Virus record (IMG/VR): IMGVR_UViG_3300007735_000521
Span: 1-25,056 of that record
Reading direction: 5' to 3' (one strand)
Origin: a virus
Length of the DNA: 25,056 bases
In this document: one piece after another, positions 13,543-20,766 of the stretch
How the letters are laid out: every line of letters begins with the position of its first letter
Position numbering within the stretch: position 1 is the first letter of the stretch
The notes under the pieces: generated by a model
Seen by the model: the letters and a program-made list of their open reading frames with translations, nothing else
Databases searched by the model: none
Told to the model about the DNA's origin: nothing
Translations under genes and position numbers: made by a program

Positions 13543-14612
13543 ACATCAGAGCATCAGGTATCTCACGCACGATTGCTTGCCCTGCAAGCGTGAGGTTGTC
13601 GGCTCAAATGCCCTATCAGGAGAGTGGTGAGGCAGCGAAGATTGGCACTGCCATTCACGCCTTGGCAGAGCACTGCTACAAGCGTGACCTTGACCCTATG
13701 TTTTTCGCAAACAAGGTCTATGAAGGCATACAGATGACAGAGGAAAACTGCGAGTTTGCGATGCAACACTTGCAAGCCATTCGGGACATAGAGAAAGAGT
13801 TGGGAGAGGCAACAGTATCGGTTGAGAAGTTTCTACCCTACCAAGAAACCCCCATATACAAATGCGGTGGCACTGCTGATGTCATATGCATCAGTAAAGA
13901 CAAACGCAAGATCATCATTGCTGACTTGAAAACTGGTAGAGGCTATGTTGATGCTGAATCAGATCAACTCAAACTCTACGCACTGGCGGCTATGGAGTCT
14001 GAGGGTCTATACCAAGACATTGATACTGTAGAACTCTGGATTATCCAGCCTCATCATGGTGAGGTGAGAAAGCACACCATGACAACTCAGGAGTTGGTTG
14101 ATTGGGAGCATTACATATTGACCCCAGCGATTGAGAATGCACTAAACCCTGCATTCCCACCTATGCCATCAGACTCTGCTTGCCAGTATTGTGCAGCTAA
14201 GACAATCTGCCCTGCACAAGCAAACTTGGTTGAGGTGGTTCACTCAGCACCACCAGTAGAAGTCTTGACAGAAGAACAGATCAGCGTCTTGCTGACAAAG
14301 TTTGACATGGTTGAGGACTACATCAAGGCGGTGAGAGATCATGCCCTTAAACGCATGGAAAAGGGTGCTGTCATTCAAGGTTGGCAGCTCGCACCCAAGA
14401 GAGCAATCAGGTCATGGACTTCAGAAGAGAAAGCGATTGAGCAACTGGTTTTCCTTGGGCTACGAATCCATGAGATAACGAAAACCGAACTCTTGACTCC
14501 TGCACAGGTCGAGAAACTGCTACCCAAAGGCTTAAAGGAATCTATTGAACCGCTTACTTCTCGCATATCGTCAGGGCTGACGCTTGCCAGAGACAAGAGT
14601 ATTGGTCAATAA
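13524..14612 (+). CDS. PD-(D/E)XK exonuclease, DUF2800/Cas4-like, with Fe-S cysteines
   Basis: The 362-residue protein has the RecB-family nuclease pattern. An early TAIHALAEH (H45) is followed by GGTADVICI with D119 and IIADLKTGRG with D134 and K136, giving the D...DxK metal site, and then SDQLKLYALAA (Q148, Y152). Four cysteines, C19 near the N-terminus and C220, C223 and C229 in CQYCAAKTIC, match the 4Fe-4S cluster of AddB/Cas4-like nucleases. It probably trims DNA ends in recombination together with the ssDNA-binding protein and resolvase. A C-terminal helical part of about 120 residues follows. I am confident of the nuclease fold. Confidence 0.82.
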   Translation: MAIKQLNIRASGISRTIACPASVRLSAQMPYQESGEAAKIGTAIHALAEHCYKRDLDPMFFANKVYEGIQMTEENCEFAMQHLQAIRDIEKELGEATVSVEKFLPYQETPIYKCGGTADVICISKDKRKIIIADLKTGRGYVDAESDQLKLYALAAMESEGLYQDIDTVELWIIQPHHGEVRKHTMTTQELVDWEHYILTPAIENALNPAFPPMPSDSACQYCAAKTICPAQANLVEVVHSAPPVEVLTEEQISVLLTKFDMVEDYIKAVRDHALKRMEKGAVIQGWQLAPKRAIRSWTSEEKAIEQLVFLGLRIHEITKTELLTPAQVEKLLPKGLKESIEPLTSRISSGLTLARDKSIGQ

Positions 14613-14633
14613 TCCCAACCCCAATCCCCCACC

Positions 14634-14654
14634 GTGACTTTGGTCACATTTTTT
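14634..14654 (+). terminator. Weak hairpin with T-run after the nuclease gene
   Basis: GTGAC-TTTG-GTCAC (14634-14647) is a 5-bp stem followed by A and six T (14649-14654), in the 73-nt gap before the ssDNA-binding gene. The stem is short, so termination may be partial. Confidence 0.4.
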
Positions 14655-14685
14655 AAACTTCAACTTTCAACAAGGAAAACATCAA

Positions 14686-15279
14686 ATGAATCTAAACCTT
14701 TCAAACTCTGGTGGTAGCGGTAACTACATTCGCTTTTCACCTCAAGCAAACGCATGGACAAACCAAGATGGTGAGTTCACCTTTGAAAAGTCGGTCTTTG
14801 ACCATGAGAATCTGCAAACTGGTTGGATGCTGATTGCCGCTGGCATCTTTGAGTTCATGCCTGACAATGGTCTTGGGCAAAAGGGCGCACAACCGAGTGC
14901 GGAGCACAAGCGTGGCTTCAAAGCCATTTTCTATAACAAGACGATGGGTGTCGCAGAGTTCTCAGCCAATGGTGCAGGAGCTAACATGGGCTTGGAAGCC
15001 CTGTGGAAGCAAGTGCAAGCACAGGCATCTGCTAACGCTGGCAAGTTGCCTGTGGTGGAGTACAAGGGTTCTCGCCCTGAGAAGGTGGGCAAGGGAACAA
15101 CACGAGTGCCAATCTTTGAAGTGGTGAGTTGGGTGGCAAGACCTCAAGCAATGCAAGAAGATGGCATGGGTGGGGCAGTGGAGTCAGCGTCACCTTTTGA
15201 TGCGCCAAAGCCTGTAGCCAAACCAGCACCTTCTAAGCCAGCACCATCAACAATGAGTGATGATGAGATGTTCAGCTAA
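14686..15279 (+). CDS. Putative single-stranded DNA-binding protein
   Basis: The 197-residue protein starts behind AAGGAAAAC. The N-terminal and central parts are beta-rich and aromatic (SGNYIRFSPQANAW, GWMLIAAGIFEFM), with a block EHKRGFKAIFYNKTMGVAEF and a later RPEKVGKGTTRVPIFEVVSW. The last 30 residues are Pro/Ala/Lys-rich and end in the acidic SDDEMFS, similar to the acidic tip of SSB proteins that recruits partners. Such proteins lie in the SSB position of many phages without a formal SSB name. It is followed by a strong terminator. The SSB role is inference; coding is certain. Confidence 0.65.
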   Translation: MNLNLSNSGGSGNYIRFSPQANAWTNQDGEFTFEKSVFDHENLQTGWMLIAAGIFEFMPDNGLGQKGAQPSAEHKRGFKAIFYNKTMGVAEFSANGAGANMGLEALWKQVQAQASANAGKLPVVEYKGSRPEKVGKGTTRVPIFEVVSWVARPQAMQEDGMGGAVESASPFDAPKPVAKPAPSKPAPSTMSDDEMFS

Positions 15280-15296
15280 ACACTGAACCCAACCGC

Positions 15297-15328
15297 ACCA
15301 GAGTTTCGGGGGAGACTCTGGTTTTTTT
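15297..15328 (+). terminator. Rho-independent terminator
   Basis: ACCAGAGT (15297-15304) pairs perfectly with ACTCTGGT (15315-15322), with a 10-nt loop, and the stem is followed by T (15322-15328). It lies 17 nt after the ssDNA-binding gene and closes the recombination operon. Confidence 0.85.
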
Positions 15329-15349
15329 GTCTCTTAACTGGATGCATCA

Positions 15350-17392
15350 ATGTCAGCACAACAAATAGCCACTACCTTGGGCAATGCCAAGAAGGTAGGC
15401 AATGGTTACCTAGCAAGTTGTCCAGTACCTCGCCACGGTCAGGGCAATGGCGACAAGAACCCAAGTCTTTCAGTGACAGATGGTGACGATGGCAATGTAC
15501 TTTTTAAGTGCCACGGTGGGTGCGATCAGCAAGAGGTCTTCAATACCATCAAGGACATGGGATTACTCCCACAGTTACCAGATAGACCAGAATATCTTTC
15601 AAATGTCAGACCTATCATGCCAGCTATTCCAGTGTTAGAGCATGAATGGTTCTACACAGATGAAAACGAGATGCCCTTGTTTGTTAAGCAAAGGTACAAG
15701 ACCTTTGATGCCAAAGGCAAGACCTACAAGACTCTCAGAATCTTGGCTGATGGCACTCGGGTTGGGAAGTTGGGAGATTGCAGAATTGTCCCCTACCGAC
15801 TCCCCGAGCTGCTACAGGCGGTTACCAATGGGAAGGTGGTCTATATAGCTGAAGGCGAGAAGGCGGTAGATGCCTTATGCAGTCTGGGGGTCACGGCTAC
15901 CACCTCACACGCTGGCGCAGGAGGTTGGAATCAAGACTTGAACCAATACTTTGATGGCGCAAATGTCGTTGTTGTGCCTGATAACGATGTCGCTGGGTGG
16001 AGTTATGCCGACAAGATTGTCGAATCCTTACTGCCTGTGGTCAAAACCATCAGGGTCTTGGATTTGGGGTTGGACAAGCCAAAGGAAGACGCATACGAGT
16101 TTGTTCACCAATATGGCGGTACTAAGGAAACCCTAGCTGCCAAAGCCAAGGGTGCAAAGGTTTTGGGGCATGAGGATGTCATCTTGATACCCAAAAGACT
16201 GAGAGAGACACCCCCACCACCACCTGACCCTTTCCTCTCCCACGCTAACGAGCCAAAGCTTGAGCAGTCCAACACCAGAAAGAAGTTATTGGTCGAGTCT
16301 TGGGACTCCATTAAGGATGAACCAGTGGAATGGCTGGTGGAGTCGATAGTCCCAAAGAAAGGATTTGTAGCCCTGTACGCACCACCAGCGTCATGGAAGT
16401 CATTTATCTCGCTAGATTTAGCCGAGGCAATTGCTACAGGTCGGGATTGGATGGGCTACAAAATACCCAAGAAAGGGGCTGTGCTGTATATATGCGGTGA
16501 AGGTCATGGCGGTATGGGCGCAAGGGTGAAGGCTTGCAAGATACAGAACAAGAGTCCTGATGGGGTGAATCTGTACATTATTAGGGCGCAACTCAACCTG
16601 AGATCGTCACCAGAAGACTTTGCGGAGTTGTTGAATGCCATCAACGAGTTGATTGCTGAGATAGATGAACCCTTGGAACTCATCATCTTGGACACCCTGA
16701 TGCGGATGTCTGGCGGTGGCTTTAACGAGAACTCATCCGAGGATATGGGTGGGTTTATCACCCAAGCAGGGAAGTTACAGGAAATCTTTGAGTGTGCCTT
16801 GATGGTCATTCACCATAGCGGTAAGGATGTCACCAAGGGTCTTAGAGGTCATAGTTCGCTGCTTGGGGCAGTGGACACAGAACTTGAGATAGCCAGACAG
16901 GATTTAGTCATCAATGCATCAGATGCAAGCGTGATAGGGAATGCCATCTTGACCGTGAGCAAGCAAAAAGATGGGGCAGACAGTATCCAGATCGGCATTG
17001 AAATCGTACTGGTGGAGATTGGAACATCAGATTTAGGCTTTGAAATCAACACTTCACTGGCTATCAGGCATAACCAAGAGATTGCTGGGAGTAACTCTAA
17101 AGGTAGTAAAAACAATGCTGGTAGCGGTAAAAATCAACGGTTGGAGATGGATTCGTTGATGAAGGTTATTAAATCTAAAGGTTCATACCGTGAAGTGGAT
17201 GGTACTAGTAGGTATGGCGTGAGTTTGGAGGATTGGAGGGCTGAATTTTGGTCTATGAAGGGCTGCACTGAGGAGGATAAAACGACTTTTAAGGTAGCTT
17301 GGCTTCGTGCTAGAGAGAGGTTGGTAGCCACCAATAAGGTCGTGATTGGGTCTGGTTGGGTGTGGTTGAAGTCGAGTTTGGAAAACTTCTGA
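15350..17392 (+). CDS. Bifunctional primase-helicase (zinc ribbon, TOPRIM, RepA-like ATPase)
   Basis: The 680-residue protein has an N-terminal zinc ribbon with C24, H29, C54 and C58 (ASCPVPRH, FKCHGGC). A TOPRIM domain follows, with IAEGEKAVDAL (E168/E170) and VVVPDNDVAGW (D211, D213). A Pro-rich linker (PPPPPDPF) leads to an ATPase domain whose Walker A is APPASWKS (K350), a RepA/AAA-type variant, with Walker B LIILDTL (D448) and HHSGKD downstream. The C-terminus is basic and helical. It would make primers and unwind DNA at the fork, the main replication protein of this phage. No DNA polymerase gene is seen in the window, so it probably uses the host polymerase. Confidence 0.88.
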   Translation: MSAQQIATTLGNAKKVGNGYLASCPVPRHGQGNGDKNPSLSVTDGDDGNVLFKCHGGCDQQEVFNTIKDMGLLPQLPDRPEYLSNVRPIMPAIPVLEHEWFYTDENEMPLFVKQRYKTFDAKGKTYKTLRILADGTRVGKLGDCRIVPYRLPELLQAVTNGKVVYIAEGEKAVDALCSLGVTATTSHAGAGGWNQDLNQYFDGANVVVVPDNDVAGWSYADKIVESLLPVVKTIRVLDLGLDKPKEDAYEFVHQYGGTKETLAAKAKGAKVLGHEDVILIPKRLRETPPPPPDPFLSHANEPKLEQSNTRKKLLVESWDSIKDEPVEWLVESIVPKKGFVALYAPPASWKSFISLDLAEAIATGRDWMGYKIPKKGAVLYICGEGHGGMGARVKACKIQNKSPDGVNLYIIRAQLNLRSSPEDFAELLNAINELIAEIDEPLELIILDTLMRMSGGGFNENSSEDMGGFITQAGKLQEIFECALMVIHHSGKDVTKGLRGHSSLLGAVDTELEIARQDLVINASDASVIGNAILTVSKQKDGADSIQIGIEIVLVEIGTSDLGFEINTSLAIRHNQEIAGSNSKGSKNNAGSGKNQRLEMDSLMKVIKSKGSYREVDGTSRYGVSLEDWRAEFWSMKGCTEEDKTTFKVAWLRARERLVATNKVVIGSGWVWLKSSLENF

Positions 17393-17408
17393 TATGTGTT
17401 TTTATCCA

Positions 17409-17518
17409 GTAACAAACGATACAAACGGTAACAAAGTAACTTTTGTTACTCCCGAGGAGATGGTTACAAACCACCTCAGGTCTATGTACCTGAGGTTTGT
17501 AACCTGTCACTTTGTAAC
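17409..17518. repeat. Iteron-like GWWACAAAS repeats with a large stem-loop
   Basis: Seven copies close to G(T/A)(T/A)ACAAA(C/G) lie in 110 bp. On the plus strand they are 17409 GTAACAAAC, 17418 GATACAAAC, 17428 GTAACAAAG and 17463 GTTACAAAC. On the minus strand they are 17440-17449, 17495-17503 and 17510-17518. The first three are spaced 9-10 bp, about one helical turn. Within the group GGTTACAAACC(ACC)TCAGGT at 17462-17481 pairs with 17488-17504 to form a 17-bp stem with a 3-nt bulge and 6-nt loop. It is intergenic between the primase-helicase and an unknown gene. It may be a replication origin or an operator. Confidence 0.65.
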
Positions 17519-17539
17519 TTTATAAATTTTAGAAGGAAA

Positions 17540-18172
17540 ATGAAAATGAGTCGATCTAGGTCAAGAAGAGAAGTGCCCCAAGTTGAGGTCAAGAGGTATG
17601 AGCCAACCACTTGGGATATTCAGGCGAGTGCTTGCCTCACCGAATTGGAGGTGAGAAAGGAGCAACATCATCAGAAATGGGGTTGCGAGAGATTGATTAC
17701 TTTAGTTGACACGGTATTTAGGGAGAGGTTTTGGGTGCAAATGGCTAGGGTTTGGGATGCCACTGATGCCAAGGATATTGAGAGACTGAGGAAGGCGGTC
17801 TACGGCATGGTCAAAGGGTACGATGCTTTGGAAGCGTGGGCAGTGGACAATGGAGTTCCACAAAACCCACCCATCAGGTTTTTGGAGTGGAAGACTTTGG
17901 ATGGGAAAATCATGGCAGTTGTCCAGACCGTCAACGAAAGCCTAGACTTGCAGCGAGAACGCAAAGACTTGAATTGGATTTGGACACTGGAAGAGTTTGA
18001 GATTGTCTTGGCTGACCCATTGGTGCAAGAGATCATGGCAATCAAAGCACTCGACCCCACCGCACAGGTCAAGATGTTCAAGAAAGGTGAATCAGGGTTT
18101 GAAGACATGGAAGACGACCTCCATGTTTTGGAGGGTGAGCCAGCACCTAAACTTTTCAATGTGAAGAGGTGA
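17540..18172 (+). CDS. Hypothetical protein between two replication-like cis regions
   Basis: The 210-residue protein has two possible starts, ATG 17540 and ATG 17546, behind AGAAGG; the second has better spacing. It is mostly helical with an Arg-rich N-terminus (SRSRSRREVPQVEVKR), an aromatic centre (ERFWVQMARVWDATDAKD, then MVKGYDALEAWAVDNG) and a charged C-terminal half. There is no zinc motif, signal or membrane span. Similar proteins are seen upstream of terminase genes in phages, without known function. Its place between the iteron-like cluster and the DnaA-box region suggests it could bind one of them or regulate packaging. This is inference. Confidence 0.6.
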   Translation: MKMSRSRSRREVPQVEVKRYEPTTWDIQASACLTELEVRKEQHHQKWGCERLITLVDTVFRERFWVQMARVWDATDAKDIERLRKAVYGMVKGYDALEAWAVDNGVPQNPPIRFLEWKTLDGKIMAVVQTVNESLDLQRERKDLNWIWTLEEFEIVLADPLVQEIMAIKALDPTAQVKMFKKGESGFEDMEDDLHVLEGEPAPKLFNVKR

Positions 18173-18175
18173 TGG

Positions 18176-18388
18176 GTGGGTAAAGGCAGACCATCCAGTT
18201 TGAAGGTCAAATACTTTCAGCGGCAACTTGGTGAGGCTGAGAAGACAATTCTTGCCTGTGCTGGCAATGGCGATATATCGTTGGGGTTCAAGATTGTCAT
18301 TGAATCGTTTGCGGTTCTATGGGAAGCTGGATACAGACCACAGGGCGATTTGCGTGATTTCTTGGGGCTGGATACAGAACAGCAATAA
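18176..18388 (+). CDS. Small hypothetical protein
   Basis: The 70-residue protein has a GTG start 3 nt after the previous stop (TGATGGGTGG context). A basic N-terminus (GKGRPSSLKVKYFQRQ) is followed by a helical segment (LGEAEKTILACAGNGDI) and a hydrophobic helix-like stretch (GFKIVIESFAVLWEAGY), then RDFLGLDTEQQ. No known domain. The GTG start is the only one that fits; an ATG at 18172 runs into a stop at once. It is followed by tandem terminators. Confidence 0.6.
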   Translation: MGKGRPSSLKVKYFQRQLGEAEKTILACAGNGDISLGFKIVIESFAVLWEAGYRPQGDLRDFLGLDTEQQ

Positions 18389-18399
18389 AAACCTGTTCT

Positions 18400-18459
18400 A
18401 GCCTTGTTTTAAGGCTTTCTAGAGGCATCGGCAGTCATAGATTCTGCCTAGCCTTTTTT
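18400..18459 (+). terminator. Tandem terminator hairpins
   Basis: The first hairpin is AGCCTT-gtttt-AAGGCT (18400-18416), followed by TTCT. The second has AGGC (18423-18426) pairing with GCCT (18451-18454) and GGCAG (18430-18434) pairing with CTGCC (18444-18448), followed by T's to 18459. The pair closes the replication operon before the long non-coding region. Confidence 0.75.
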
Positions 18460-18471
18460 AATATTTGGAAA

Positions 18472-18492
18472 TGAGAATCACTATCATTCTCA
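18472..18492. promoter_or_regulatory. Fur-box-like palindrome
   Basis: TGAGAAT (18472-18478) and ATTCTCA (18486-18492) form a perfect 7-bp inverted repeat around CACTATC. The core matches 14 of 19 positions of the classical Fur consensus GATAATGATAATCATTATC. A host iron-dependent repressor could bind; a simple hairpin is the alternative. Confidence 0.4.
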
Positions 18493-18567
18493 AGTACCCC
18501 AATAATGCACCCTCCGCCTCTCTCCCTCTCCGCCTCCCTGCCAGTTGCCGATTTGCCAAATTCCAAG

Positions 18568-18792
18568 TTATCCACAGGTTATCCACAGATTTGGATCGAA
18601 GTTATCCACAATTGCCCCAACTGGTTTCAATTTGCGTCTCAATTGCTGTGAGTTTGTAATGCTTTCTTTGATTTTGAGTTAACATAATGGACATCGTGTT
18701 AAATGGATTTTGTAAGTTATCTGTAAGTTGCAGAGAATGTCCAATGAAATCAACAACTTACAGATGCACATCTGCAAACTGAGTTATCCACA
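18568..18792 (+). other. Candidate replication origin with four DnaA boxes
   Basis: Perfect TTATCCACA boxes lie at 18568-18576, 18579-18587, 18602-18610 and 18784-18792, all on the plus strand. An AT-rich stretch (18658-18720), repeated TGTAAGTT elements and an IHF-consensus site lie between box 3 and box 4. This is the composition of a DnaA-dependent origin. Confidence 0.65.
18719..18765. repeat. 12-bp inverted repeat with IHF consensus
   Basis: ATCTGTAAGTTG (18719-18730) and CAACTTACAGAT (18754-18765) are exact inverted copies with a 23-nt spacer. A further direct copy of TGTAAGTT starts at 18711. AATCAACAACTTA at 18748-18760 fits the IHF consensus WATCAANNNNTTR. Confidence 0.6.
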
Positions 18793-18890
18793 GAAAATAG
18801 TTCTCAATTTTTCGATGGGGGGAGGGGGTGGTCTTGGTCTGTGATAATTGTGGGAGCATCCGCCCCTCTGAAAAAGCGAAAATAGAAAAA

Positions 18891-18903
18891 GGGGCGAAGC
18901 CCC
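18891..18903. other. GGGGC-GAA-GCCCC hairpin
   Basis: Perfect 5-bp stem with 3-nt loop, similar to the hairpin at 12260-12273 in the leftward operon. There is no T-run after it. Confidence 0.4.
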
Positions 18904-18995
18904 GCTTCCCCGCTATGAAAAAAAAGGAGTTGGCGGTTTCCATAAGGCAGGATTCGGGCGCAATTCAACAAAAATCTCCCACGATGCCGACACGC

Positions 18996-19047
18996 TTGAC
19001 CGCCAACGCTGATAAATCTAGCATATCGTCACAGTATTTGCTATAGT
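18996..19047 (+). promoter_or_regulatory. Promoter candidates for the terminase operon
   Basis: TTGACC (18996-19001) and TAGCAT (19019-19024) are 17 bp apart. Downstream, TG-C-TATAGT (19039-19047) is an extended -10 element. One or both could start the packaging transcript; the small terminase begins at 19083. Confidence 0.5.
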
Positions 19048-19082
19048 CCCCACCTATCACGCCCACCAAGACAAGGACAATC

Positions 19083-19514
19083 GTGAAGATCGAACAGATG
19101 GACAGCATCCAAGATGAAGCCCCACAGCCTCAGCCAGAGAAGAAGAAGGCTGGCAGACCCAAGGGCATTTATGGCTTAAAGCGTCAGATACAGGAGTACG
19201 CAAGGAATCCTGAGTTAGCGTTACCCAAGACTGACAACCAGAGAATCAAGGACTTGAAGGATATGCTTATCAAGTCCAGTGGTAAGGATGTGGTTGAGAA
19301 GATGATCTCCATTGCGTTGAATGACAACCACCCCGCACAGATGGCGGCTATCAAGATGTGCGTTGACCGCACACTGCCTGTTAGTATGTTTGAGAAGGAT
19401 AAGAGCCAGAGGAGTGCGGTCACCATCAATATCACTGGCATAGGCGCACCTACGGTAGCGGCAACGACAATTGAGCCTGATGACATACAGGATGTAGAGG
19501 CTAAGAATGGCTGA
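19083..19514 (+). CDS. Small terminase subunit (putative)
   Basis: The 143-residue protein starts at GTG 19083, with a weak purine tract before it (CAAGGACAATC); an in-frame ATG at 19098 is an alternative. The N-terminus is acidic to basic (PEKKKAGRPKGIYGLKRQ), the AGRPKG arm being typical of phage DNA-binding proteins. Helical regions follow (NQRIKDLKDMLIKS, DVVEKMISIALNDNHPAQMA), and the end is acidic. It lies directly before the large terminase with an 8-nt overlap, so it probably recognises phage DNA and regulates packaging. The assignment is mainly by position and general character. Confidence 0.65.
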   Translation: MKIEQMDSIQDEAPQPQPEKKKAGRPKGIYGLKRQIQEYARNPELALPKTDNQRIKDLKDMLIKSSGKDVVEKMISIALNDNHPAQMAAIKMCVDRTLPVSMFEKDKSQRSAVTINITGIGAPTVAATTIEPDDIQDVEAKNG

Positions 19515-20766
19515 TCTGAACTTTGCGCTATTGCCGTGGCAGCAGGAGGTGTATGCCGACAAGACGAGGTTCAAGGTGGTGGTTGCTGGTAGACGATGCG
19601 GTAAGTCTAGGTTAGCGGTGACTACCTTATTGATTGAGGGTTTGAGCTGCCCTGCTGGTAGTGCGGTGCTGTATGTTGCCCCTACCCAAGGTCAGGCAAG
19701 GCAGATCATTTGGGATGTGCTCTTGGACATAGGGCGAGAGATCATCACCAGTAGCCATGTGAACAACATGGAAGTCACGCTTATCAATGGTGCAAAGATA
19801 TACATCAGGGGTAGTGACAGACCCGACACCTTACGAGGTGTCTCCTTGACTTACGCAGTACTGGATGAGGTAGCGGATATTAAGCCTGAGACTTGGGAAC
19901 AAGTTATCAGGGCATCTTTGTCGGATAAGCGTGGTCGTGCCATGTTCATCGGTACACCCAAGGGTAGGAACTGGTTCTTTGACCTGTACAACTTGGGTCA
20001 GGAGGGTGAGGATGCGGATTGGAAGTCGTGGCATTTCACCACCAAGGATAACCCTTTGATTGATGTCTCTGAGATTGAGAGCGCAAAGAAGACCCTATCA
20101 AGTTTCGCCTTTAAGCAAGAGTATATGGCGAGTTTCGACAATGCTGGCTCTGATGTGTTTAAAGAGGAGTGGGTGAAGTATGGGGAGATGCCTGAGCATG
20201 GGAGTTACTTCATAGCGGTAGACTTGGCTGGGTTTGAGGAGGTGGCAAAGCAAGCCGCCAACTCCAAGAAGAGGCTAGACCAGAGTGCCATTGCGGTGGT
20301 GAAGGTGACCGAGGATGGCAAGTGGTGGGTGCAGAAGATTGAGTATGGGCGGTGGGACATTAGAACGACTGCTGCCAATATACTGTTGGCGATCAGGGAC
20401 TACAAGCCCCTATCCATTGGGATTGAGCGTGGTGCGTTGAAAAATGCGGTACTTCCCTATTTGTCCGATTTAATGCGAAAATCGAACATATATGCCCATA
20501 TTGTGGACTTGACGCATGGGAACAAGAAGAAGAGTGATCGAATCATTTGGGCATTGCAAGGAAGGTTTGAGCATGGCAGAATCGTGCTTAACAAGGAAGA
20601 GGATTGGACAGAGTTCCTAGATCAGTTGTTGATGTACCCATCTCAGGGGGTGCATGATGACCTTCCTGATGCGTTAAGTTATATAGATCAGTTATCTATA
20701 ACCTCATACTTTGAGGCAGATGATGAAGACGAGTGGCAACCAGTTGACATCATTAGCGGGGTTTAG
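19507..20766 (+). CDS. Terminase large subunit
   Basis: The 419-residue protein has a Walker A GRRCGKS (28-34), Walker B VLDEVAD (D120, E121), coupling motif FIGTPKG (147-153), and a C-terminal RNase H-like nuclease domain with FIAVDLAG (D239), IGIERG (E307) and HDDLPDALSY (D384/D388). This is the ATP-driven packaging motor and headful or cos nuclease acting at the portal vertex. All key residues are present. The length is typical of smaller podovirus terminases. It overlaps the small-subunit gene and is followed with no gap by the 821-residue protein gene. Confidence 0.92.
   Translation: MADLNFALLPWQQEVYADKTRFKVVVAGRRCGKSRLAVTTLLIEGLSCPAGSAVLYVAPTQGQARQIIWDVLLDIGREIITSSHVNNMEVTLINGAKIYIRGSDRPDTLRGVSLTYAVLDEVADIKPETWEQVIRASLSDKRGRAMFIGTPKGRNWFFDLYNLGQEGEDADWKSWHFTTKDNPLIDVSEIESAKKTLSSFAFKQEYMASFDNAGSDVFKEEWVKYGEMPEHGSYFIAVDLAGFEEVAKQAANSKKRLDQSAIAVVKVTEDGKWWVQKIEYGRWDIRTTAANILLAIRDYKPLSIGIERGALKNAVLPYLSDLMRKSNIYAHIVDLTHGNKKKSDRIIWALQGRFEHGRIVLNKEEDWTEFLDQLLMYPSQGVHDDLPDALSYIDQLSITSYFEADDEDEWQPVDIISGV

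Larger units (their letters stand above)
18460..19082. other. Long non-coding region with origin-like and promoter signals
   Basis: About 620 nt carry no convincing gene. In order it holds a Fur-box-like palindrome (18472), three DnaA boxes (18568-18610), an AT-rich stretch (18658-18720), repeated TGTAAGTT with a 12-bp inverted repeat and IHF-consensus site (18711-18765), a fourth DnaA box (18784), a GGGGC hairpin (18891) and promoter-like signals (18996-19047). Weak open frames at 18465-18659 and 18828-19046 overlap these signals and are not called. Confidence 0.7.

Noticed and set aside
18465-18659. 64-aa plus-strand frame in the non-coding region
   Set aside because: TTG start with no ribosome site and it runs through the three DnaA boxes.
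18828-19046. 72-aa frame with a CDNCG motif
   Set aside because: It has a purine tract before a GTG and a CxxC, but it overlaps the GGGGC hairpin and the promoter signals and has no convincing fold; left uncalled with low confidence.
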